Source: JBQCHF01 sp051953655
Lineage (GTDB): Bacteria > Actinomycetota > Actinomycetes > Motilibacterales > Motilibacteraceae
Direction: 5' to 3'
Assembly: GCA_051953655.1 (NCBI GenBank)
Contig: JBQCIO010000159.1
Location: 1-5,100 of the forward strand
DNA length: 5,100 nucleotides
Of the stretch, positions 1 through 3,921 are shown in pieces (the stretch's first letter is position 1; every line of letters begins with the position of its first letter). The translations under genes were made by a program, and so were the position numbers. Below the pieces are notes generated by a model, which did no database searches, was not told the origin of the DNA, and saw only the letters and a program-made list of their open reading frames with translations.

Positions 1-231
1 CACCGCGCCGACGTAGATGAGCACCTGCACCCAGGCGACGAACTCGGCCGAGAGCAGCAGGTAGCAGCCGGCCAGCGCACCGAGGGTGACCACCAGCCAG
101 AGCGCGGCGTGGACCAGCTGGTGCGTGGTGACGACCAGCACCGCCGAGCACAGCGCGACCAGGCCGACCAGCACGAACACGACCTCGACGCCGGTGGGCG
201 GCCAGAACCCGCCCGGCGCGACGGTGCTCAC
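1..231 (-). CDS. nuoJ: NADH-quinone oxidoreductase subunit J (NuoJ), N-terminal 77 residues, cut by window edge
   Basis: NuoJ is a membrane-arm subunit of complex I, lying between NuoA/NuoH and the antiporter-like subunits. The frame is open from a GTG at 231 down to base 1, giving 77 residues that begin MSTVAPGGFWPPTGVEV. Hydrophobic stretches at about residues 17-34 and 43-61 are the first two membrane helices. A third begins with AEFVAWVQVLIYVGAV (62-77), the family's most recognisable stretch, the Q-x-x-IY-x-GA segment of helix 3. The start lies 7 bases after the nuoI stop. Its ribosome binding site is weak, so translational coupling to nuoI is likely. A nearby ATG at 242-240 is in another frame and stops after four codons. 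The remaining roughly 60% of the protein lies outside the window, presumably followed by nuoK-L-M-N. Identification is secure from helix 3 and gene order; the exact start is less so. Confidence 0.9.
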   Translation of the reverse strand, partial: MSTVAPGGFWPPTGVEVVFVLVGLVALCSAVLVVTTHQLVHAALWLVVTLGALAGCYLLLSAEFVAWVQVLIYVGAV

Positions 232-238
232 TGAGCGC

Positions 239-799
239 TCATTCGGCCGGTCCGTCGCTCGGGGGTGCGGGAGGTGCCGCGGGGCGGGCCGCCTTGGCGG
301 CGGCGGCGCGGGCGGCGTCGAGCTCCTTGGGCGACTCGGCCCCGGCGTCCAGGGCGGGTGGCGGCGGGACGGTCCACATCCACTCGCGCAGCCGGTCCTT
401 CTCGTGCAGCAGGTCGCGGATGTCGAGCTCGGCGTACTCGAACTCCGGGCTCCAGAAGAGAGCCTCGAACGGGCACGCCTCGATGCAGATGCCGCAGTAC
501 ATGCACAGCGAGAAGTCGATGGCGAAGCGGTCGAGCACGTTGCGGGTGCGGTCGCGCCCGCCGGGCTCGGTGGCCGGGATCGTCTCCTTGTGCGAGTCGA
601 TGTAGATGCACCAGTCCGGGCACTCGCGGGCGCACAGCATGCAGGAGGTGCAGTTCTCCTCGAGCAGCCCGATCACCCCGCGGCTGCGCGGCGGCAGCGC
701 CGGCTCGACCTCGGGGTACTGGGCGGTGGCCGCCGGCCGGGTCATGGTGCGCAGGGTGGTGGCCAGCCCCTTGACCAGGCCCTTGCCGGGCAGCTCCAC
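239..799 (-). CDS. nuoI: NADH-quinone oxidoreductase subunit I (NuoI), 2x[4Fe-4S] ferredoxin-type subunit
   Basis: NuoI (TYKY, 23 kDa) carries clusters N6a and N6b, which pass electrons towards NuoB. The 186-residue protein has two complete ferredoxin motifs: C50-x2-C53-x2-C56-x3-C60-P and C99-x2-C102-x2-C105-x3-C109-P. The segment after the second motif (FEALFWSPEFEYAELDIRDL) also matches the family. A tail of about 35 residues rich in Ala and Pro (from about 150) goes beyond the conserved domain and looks disordered. I chose GTG at 799-797 because GGGAGGTGA (813-805) is a strong ribosome binding site 8 bases upstream. The in-frame GTG at 808 lies inside that site, and an in-frame GTG at 904 would add residues encoded by a hairpin. 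The gene is separated from nuoH by 151 bases, unlike the overlapping genes before it. In a complex without NuoEFG, NuoI would be the likely docking point for an external donor such as ferredoxin (inference). Confidence 0.95.
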   Translation of the reverse strand: MELPGKGLVKGLATTLRTMTRPAATAQYPEVEPALPPRSRGVIGLLEENCTSCMLCARECPDWCIYIDSHKETIPATEPGGRDRTRNVLDRFAIDFSLCMYCGICIEACPFEALFWSPEFEYAELDIRDLLHEKDRLREWMWTVPPPPALDAGAESPKELDAARAAAAKAARPAAPPAPPSDGPAE

Positions 800-804
800 C
801 GCGC

Positions 805-813
805 TCACCTCCC
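805..813 (-). promoter_or_regulatory. Ribosome binding site that fixes the nuoI start
   Basis: On the minus strand the sequence GGGAGGTGA (813 to 805) is a near-perfect complement of the 16S rRNA tail. It stands 8 bases before the GTG at 799. The GTG formed at 808-806 is part of this site and cannot use it, which argues for the start at 799. Confidence 0.7.
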
Positions 814-854
814 GGGTCCGCGTGATCTCGTCCGGAAGGCTAGTCGTCGGCGGT

Positions 855-906
855 GCGTGAGGGGTCCCCTGACCCGTCAAGTAGCGGGTCAGGGGTGCCC
901 TCACGC
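855..906. repeat. Large imperfect inverted repeat (hairpin) between nuoH and nuoI
   Basis: The arms 855-876 and 885-906 are 22 bases each and pair at 20 of 22 positions. Two mismatches at 864-865 against 896-897 form a 2x2 internal loop. The terminal loop is 8 bases (877-884, TCAAGTAG). The outer stem is GCGTGAGGG / CCCTCACGC and the inner stem CCCCTGACCCG / CGGGTCAGGGG. There is no T-run on either side in either direction, so it is not a typical intrinsic terminator. It sits in the only sizeable gap of the operon and could stabilise or process the mRNA, tune expression of nuoI onward, or be one copy of a dispersed palindromic element. The structure is seen directly; the role is unknown. Confidence 0.85.
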
Positions 907-950
907 GGATCGGAACGCCGGCCGGCGACGCAGCGGACGCGCCAAGCCGA

Positions 951-1904
951 CTACAGCACCCGCACGACCCCCGTCAGCGCCAGCTGCCCCAGCGCCACCG
1001 GCACCAGCAGCTTCCAGGCGAAGGACTGCAGCTGGTCCTCGCGCAGCCGGGGGAAGGTGACCCGCACCCAGATGACGACGAAAGCCAGCACCAGGGTCTT
1101 GAGCAGCGTCCACAGCCAGCCGAGGGCGTGCGGCCACGGACCGGCCCAGCCGCCGAGGAAGAGCACCGTGGTCAGCGCGCACAGGACCACGATGCCGGCG
1201 TACTCGGCGAGCAGGAAGAAGGCGAAGCGCAGACCGGTGTACTCGGTCATCGCGCCGAGGATGATCTCGGAGTCGGCGATGGGCATGTCGAACGGCGGGC
1301 GGTGCAGCTCGGCCAGCCCGGCCACGAAGAACACCAGCGCGCCGGGCAGCTGCCAGAGCAGCCACCACGGGCTCCACGCCTCCACGACGCCGGAGAGCGA
1401 GAGGGTGCCGGCGGCCATCGCCACCGAGGCGGCGGCGAGCACGAACGGCAGCTCGTAGGCCATCAGCTGCGCCGCCGAGCGCAGGCCGCCGAGCAGGCTG
1501 TACTTGCTGGCGCTGGCCCAGCCGCCCATGAGGGACCCGAGCACGCCGACGCCCATCACCGCGAGCACGAAGAACAGCCCGACGTCGAGGCCCTGCGCGA
1601 CCAGCCCGGGCCCGACCGGGATGGCCACCAGCACCACCAGGTAGGGCAGCAGGGCGACGGCGGGGGCGATCCGGAAGACGGTGCGGTCGGCGTCGGCCGG
1701 GGCGACGTCCTCCTTCTGCGCGAACTTCACCCCGTCGGCCACCAGCTGGGCCCAGCCGTGGAAGCCGCCGGCGTACATCGGCCCGAGCCGGGACTGCATG
1801 TGGGCCATCGCCTTGTGCTCGGTCTGCCCGACCACCAGCGGCAGCACCAGGAAGACGGCGAGGACCAGCACCAGCCGGACCACGACGTCGAGGATCTCAG
1901 CCAT
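951..1904 (-). CDS. nuoH: NADH-quinone oxidoreductase subunit H (NuoH/ND1)
   Basis: NuoH is the membrane subunit that forms much of the quinone chamber and links it to the proton-pumping arm. The 317-residue protein has about eight hydrophobic helices (roughly 8-26, 79-99, 106-127, 149-170, 180-198, 227-251, 260-281 and 299-317). It shows the family signatures in order: EHKAMAHMQSRLGP (29-42); GGWASASKYSLLGGLRSAAQ (127-146) followed by YELP; and AELHRPPFD (198-206) before TEYTGLRFAFFLLAEY (220-235). Oddly, the third cytoplasmic loop reads PFDMPIADSE (204-213) where typical NuoH has PFD-x-x-E-A-E-x-E, so one conserved Glu is Ile209 and another is Asp211. ATG at 1904-1902 is preceded by GGAGGG 8 bases upstream and overlaps the nuoC stop by 8 bases. 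nuoD would normally sit directly before this gene and is missing. Stop is TAG at 953-951. Confidence 0.96.
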   Translation of the reverse strand: MAEILDVVVRLVLVLAVFLVLPLVVGQTEHKAMAHMQSRLGPMYAGGFHGWAQLVADGVKFAQKEDVAPADADRTVFRIAPAVALLPYLVVLVAIPVGPGLVAQGLDVGLFFVLAVMGVGVLGSLMGGWASASKYSLLGGLRSAAQLMAYELPFVLAAASVAMAAGTLSLSGVVEAWSPWWLLWQLPGALVFFVAGLAELHRPPFDMPIADSEIILGAMTEYTGLRFAFFLLAEYAGIVVLCALTTVLFLGGWAGPWPHALGWLWTLLKTLVLAFVVIWVRVTFPRLREDQLQSFAWKLLVPVALGQLALTGVVRVL

Positions 1905-2598
1905 CGCCGTCGCCCTCCGCCGCGTCGCCGGACGGTCCCGCCGGCGGCTGTGCTGCACCGCCCGCCGGCGGGCGAGGACCCCAGGACGGGTCCGGCACCC
2001 CGGGCGGGACCGTGCGCCGCCGGGCACCGCGGGCCGGCCGGCCGCCGGCGGGAGCGGGCTCGCCGCCGGCGAGGTCGGCGTCGGACTCCCCCGGCTCCTT
2101 GGCTCCGGGCCAGGCCTTGGCGACGCGGCTGGCCAGCACGAACTCCTTGCGCAGCGGGTGCCCCTCGAAGCCGTCGGGCAGCAGCAGCGGGCGCAGGTCG
2201 TCGTGGCCGGTGAAGCCGAGGCCGAACATCTCGGCGGTCTCGCGCTCGTGCCATGCTGCGCCGGCGTACACGCCGACGGCGGTCGGCAGCACCGGCTCGT
2301 CGCGCGGCACCCGGGTGCGGACGAGCAGCGAGGTGAGCGGGCGGCCCTCGGCCGGCGGCGCCCACAGGTGAGCCACGACCGAGAATCCGTCCTCGCCCTC
2401 GTCCACGGCGGAGAGCCAGTCGAACCAGGTGAGGCCCAGCTCGTCCCGGCACGCGGTCAGCGCCGCCACCCAGGCCGAGGCCGGGACGTCGACGCAGGGC
2501 GGCACGTTGCCGGCGTCGACGACGTCGTCGCCAGCCGGCTCGGCGTCCCCGAGCGCGAGCAGGGCGGGCAGCCGCTCGGCCGGGACGTCCTCAGGCAC
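1897..2598 (-). CDS. nuoC: NADH-quinone oxidoreductase subunit C (NuoC, 30 kDa), with long low-complexity C-terminal tail
   Basis: NuoC is a peripheral-arm structural subunit without cofactors that packs against NuoB, NuoD and NuoI. The 233-residue protein starts at GTG 2598-2596 with GGGGAGGT just upstream. The start overlaps the end of nuoB by 8 bases. Residues about 35-155 form the 30-kDa domain, including LTWFDWLSAVDE (56-67) and the signature AWHERETAEMFGLGF (115-129). The conserved LRPLLLPDGFEGHPLRKEF (135-153) follows. From about 165 a tail of nearly 70 residues is rich in Gly, Pro, Ala and Arg, with a patch RRRTVPPGVPDPSWGPRPP that looks less random than its surroundings. The tail is not a NuoD domain, so this is not a NuoCD fusion. 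The stop overlaps the nuoH start by 8 bases, leaving no room for nuoD. Confidence 0.94.
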   Translation of the reverse strand: MPEDVPAERLPALLALGDAEPAGDDVVDAGNVPPCVDVPASAWVAALTACRDELGLTWFDWLSAVDEGEDGFSVVAHLWAPPAEGRPLTSLLVRTRVPRDEPVLPTAVGVYAGAAWHERETAEMFGLGFTGHDDLRPLLLPDGFEGHPLRKEFVLASRVAKAWPGAKEPGESDADLAGGEPAPAGGRPARGARRRTVPPGVPDPSWGPRPPAGGAAQPPAGPSGDAAEGDGDG

Positions 2599-3238
2599 CT
2601 TGACCTCCCCGGCCTCCCTGACCTCCCCGGCCTCCCGGCGGCGGAGGCGGCGGCACCAGCGGCGCGGTGACGGCCCGGGCGTCCGCGCGGGCGCCGGCGC
2701 GCGGCGCGGCCGGCGGCGCGACCTCGTAGCGCTCGCCCAGCCGTTCGGCCGCGATCTTGTCCTGCAGCGTGAGGATGCCCTGCAGCAGCGCCTCCGGCCG
2801 CGGCGGGCAGCCGGGCACGTAGACGTCGACGGGCACGATCTGGTCCACGCCCTTTGTCACCGAGTAGGAGTCCCAGTAGGGGCCGCCGCTGTTGGCGCAC
2901 GAGCCGAACGAGATGACGTACTTGGGCTCGGGCATCTGGTCGTAGAGCCGCTTGATGGCCGGGGCCATCTTGTCCGTCACCGTGCCGCTGACCACCATCA
3001 GGTCGGCCTGGCGGGGGCTGGGGGCGAACGGGATGACCCCGAAGCGGATGAAGTCGTGCCGGCTCATCGACGCGGCGATGAACTCGATCGCGCAGCAGGC
3101 CAGGCCGAAGTTGAACACCCAGAGGCTGTAGCGCCGGCCCCAGTTCAGCACCACCCGCAGCGGCTGCGGGGCGAGCTTCTGCAGGGCGCCGACCTCGGGG
3201 CGCGGGAAGGCCGGGTCGGGCAGGTCGGTCAGTCCCAC
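2591..3238 (-). CDS. nuoB: NADH-quinone oxidoreductase subunit B (NuoB/PSST), cluster N2 subunit
   Basis: NuoB binds cluster N2, the last iron-sulfur centre before quinone. In the 215-residue protein all four N2 ligands are present: the tandem C48-C49 in NFGLACCAIEF, C114 in GSCANSGG and C144 in PGCPPRPEAL. Other family landmarks are LNWGRRYSLW (31-40), SPRQADLMVVSGTVTDKMAP (74-93) and VDQIVPVDVYVPGCPPRP (131-148). The usual R-x-SPRQ motif is APSPRQ here (72-77), so the Arg is replaced by Ala72. After about residue 165 comes a Pro/Ala/Gly tail with a run of six prolines (196-201) and two GGRGGQ repeats. Start GTG 3238-3236 is chosen because AAGGGGGTG lies just upstream and the conserved N-terminus begins shortly after. 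It overlaps nuoA by 10 bases. The open frame continues upstream to 3784, but that stretch lies over nuoA and has no NuoB similarity. Confidence 0.96.
   Translation of the reverse strand: MGLTDLPDPAFPRPEVGALQKLAPQPLRVVLNWGRRYSLWVFNFGLACCAIEFIAASMSRHDFIRFGVIPFAPSPRQADLMVVSGTVTDKMAPAIKRLYDQMPEPKYVISFGSCANSGGPYWDSYSVTKGVDQIVPVDVYVPGCPPRPEALLQGILTLQDKIAAERLGERYEVAPPAAPRAGARADARAVTAPLVPPPPPPGGRGGQGGRGGQGA
2601..2636. repeat. Two exact tandem copies of an 18-bp unit at the nuoB/nuoC junction
   Basis: The unit TGACCTCCCCGGCCTCCC occurs at 2601-2618 and again at 2619-2636 with no difference. Read as nuoB it encodes the hexapeptide GGRGGQ twice (residues 202-207 and 208-213). Each copy carries GGGGAGGTCA on the minus strand, and the copy nearer nuoC supplies that gene's ribosome binding site. 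The duplication therefore gives two potential ribosome binding sites 18 bases apart. Being 18 bp, it keeps the nuoB frame. Confidence 0.9.
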
Positions 3239-3600
3239 GTCAGCACCCCCTTGCGCCACGCGTAGGCGACGCCGAGGGCGAGGAAGCCGAGGAACACGCC
3301 CATCTCCACCAGGGTGGACACCCCGAAGCCGGGTGCGGCGAACACCGTGGCCCACGGGAACAGGTAGACGGCGTCGACGGCGAAGACGACGTAGAGGTAG
3401 GCGAAGACGTAGTAGCGGACGTGGCTCTGCGCCCAGCCCTCGCCGACGGGGTCCACGCCGCACTCGTAGGCGGTGAGCTTGGCCGGGCTGGGCGCCGAGG
3501 GCGCGAGCAGCCGGTTGGCCCCGAACGCGGCGGCCACGAACCCGATGCCCAGCAGCAGCACCAGCCCGACGAGCGACCAGGCGCCGTAGTACCCGTCCAC
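3229..3600 (-). CDS. nuoA: NADH-quinone oxidoreductase subunit A (NuoA/ND3)
   Basis: NuoA is a small three-helix membrane subunit next to NuoH at the quinone chamber. The 123-residue protein has helices at about 9-32, 62-82 and 92-115. The loop between the first two helices carries the hallmark AYECGVDPVG (44-53), and the end WRKGVLTWD is typical of bacterial NuoA. The second helix reads VVFAVDAVYLFPW (71-83), where most NuoA proteins have F-D-x-E. The first conserved acid is therefore Ala74 and the second is Asp76 instead of Glu. The start is GTG 3600-3598 with GGAGGTGG (3614-3607) 6 bases upstream. It is the first gene of the minus-strand operon, and its promoter should lie in the divergent region to its right. 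Stop TGA overlaps nuoB. Confidence 0.96.
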   Translation of the reverse strand: MDGYYGAWSLVGLVLLLGIGFVAAAFGANRLLAPSAPSPAKLTAYECGVDPVGEGWAQSHVRYYVFAYLYVVFAVDAVYLFPWATVFAAPGFGVSTLVEMGVFLGFLALGVAYAWRKGVLTWD

Positions 3601-3606
3601 GCTCCG

Positions 3607-3614
3607 CCACCTCC
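3607..3614 (-). promoter_or_regulatory. Ribosome binding site of nuoA
   Basis: GGAGGTGG on the minus strand (3614 to 3607) lies 6 bases before the GTG at 3600. It supports this start for the first gene of the operon. Confidence 0.75.
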
Positions 3615-3662
3615 GCCCGCCACGGCCCGCCCGCCACCGGTCGGCGGGTTCCGATGCGGTCG

Positions 3663-3668
3663 AGCGTA
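3663..3668 (-). promoter_or_regulatory. Candidate -10 element for the nuo operon
   Basis: TACGCT on the minus strand (3668 to 3663) fits the actinobacterial TAnnnT -10 pattern and would give a leader of roughly 55 bases before the nuoA GTG. No TTGAC-like -35 is visible at 17-19 bases, so the call is weak. A CGATCACG octamer (3670-3677) lies immediately upstream, where a regulator could act. Confidence 0.3.
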
Positions 3669-3795
3669 GCGATCACGGGCCGGCCGGGAGCCGGAGCGGC
3701 GGCACCCAGGAGCGCGGCCGTTGCGCGAGGGCCTTCCAGGTGCGTGCTCTTCGCAGAAAACCGCAGGTCACGGACGGCGATCACGTCATCCCACT

Positions 3796-3812
3796 GCCCG
3801 GACTCACCGGGC
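3796..3812. repeat. Short perfect inverted repeat upstream of korA
   Basis: GCCCGG (3796-3801) and CCGGGC (3807-3812) flank the 5-base loop ACTCA. It ends 19 bases before the candidate korA -10 box, about where a -35 or operator would be. In DNA this GC-rich a 6-bp palindrome can arise by chance. Confidence 0.35.
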
Positions 3813-3831
3813 CGGGCTGGTTACGGAGACG

Positions 3832-3837
3832 TAGGAT
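3832..3837 (+). promoter_or_regulatory. Candidate -10 element for korA
   Basis: TAGGAT at 3832-3837 is a good match to the -10 box of principal sigma factors in actinobacteria. Transcription would begin near 3844. That leaves about 18 bases before the ATG at 3862 or about 78 before the GTG at 3922. No clear -35 hexamer is seen upstream. Confidence 0.45.
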
Positions 3838-3906
3838 CGACGCCAGAGATAGAGGACAGGAATGGGCCGGTGCCCGGCCGTCGGGGGCCGCCGCCGGCCC
3901 GCGCAC

Positions 3907-3912
3907 GGGAGG
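3907..3912 (+). promoter_or_regulatory. Ribosome binding site supporting the korA GTG start
   Basis: GGGAGG at 3907-3912 stands 9 bases before GTG 3922. The competing in-frame ATG at 3862 has only the weaker GAGG (3852-3855) with 6 bases of spacing. The site favours 3922 but does not settle the matter. Confidence 0.55.
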
Positions 3913-3921
3913 CAGGGGTCG

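Larger units (their letters stand above)
3601..3921. other. Divergent intergenic region between nuoA and korA
   Basis: These 321 bases separate two divergent transcription units, and I see no convincing small gene. The region holds the nuoA and korA ribosome binding sites, a TACGCT and a TAGGAT element as possible -10 boxes on opposite strands, and a small perfect hairpin at 3796-3812. It also holds two copies of the octamer CGATCACG (3670-3677 and 3778-3785), with a third just inside korA (3927-3934). It is slightly less GC-rich around 3750-3770. An in-frame ATG at 3862 could make the last 60 bases part of korA. Confidence 0.7.

Noticed and set aside
837..880. Internal promoter for nuoI (TTGACG at 880-875, TAGCCT at 842-837 on the minus strand)
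   Set aside because: The spacer would be 32 bases, far from the 16-19 expected, and the TTGACG lies mostly in the hairpin loop.
800..904. Extension of NuoI to a GTG at 904
   Set aside because: The extra residues would be encoded by the hairpin arm and linker, and the strong ribosome binding site at 813-805 serves the start at 799.
855..906. Intrinsic terminator after nuoH
   Set aside because: The stem is strong but no U-run follows on either strand, and nuoI and nuoJ continue in the same direction.
86..1060. Long plus-strand open frame opposite nuoI and nuoJ
   Set aside because: Low-complexity Arg/Gly/Ala-rich translation lying antisense to genes with complete Cys motifs; long antisense frames are expected in such GC-rich DNA.
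1933..2073. GC-rich palindromes such as CCCGCCGGCGGG (1961-1972) in the nuoC tail
   Set aside because: Short G/C-only palindromes are expected by chance in a Pro/Gly/Ala-coding stretch of this composition.
1897..2106. NuoCD fusion hidden in the nuoC tail
   Set aside because: The tail has only about 70 low-complexity residues and none of NuoD's motifs; NuoD is about 400 residues.
1128..2670. Two long plus-strand open frames (1128-2213 and 1681-2670) opposite nuoH and nuoC
   Set aside because: Composition is His/Glu/Arg-rich without domains, there are no plausible ribosome binding sites, and both are shadows of well-conserved minus-strand genes.
3239..3784. Upstream extension of nuoB by 182 residues
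   Set aside because: It lies over nuoA in another frame, is Arg-rich and unlike NuoB; the GTG at 3238 with AAGGGGGTG upstream gives a normal NuoB N-terminus.
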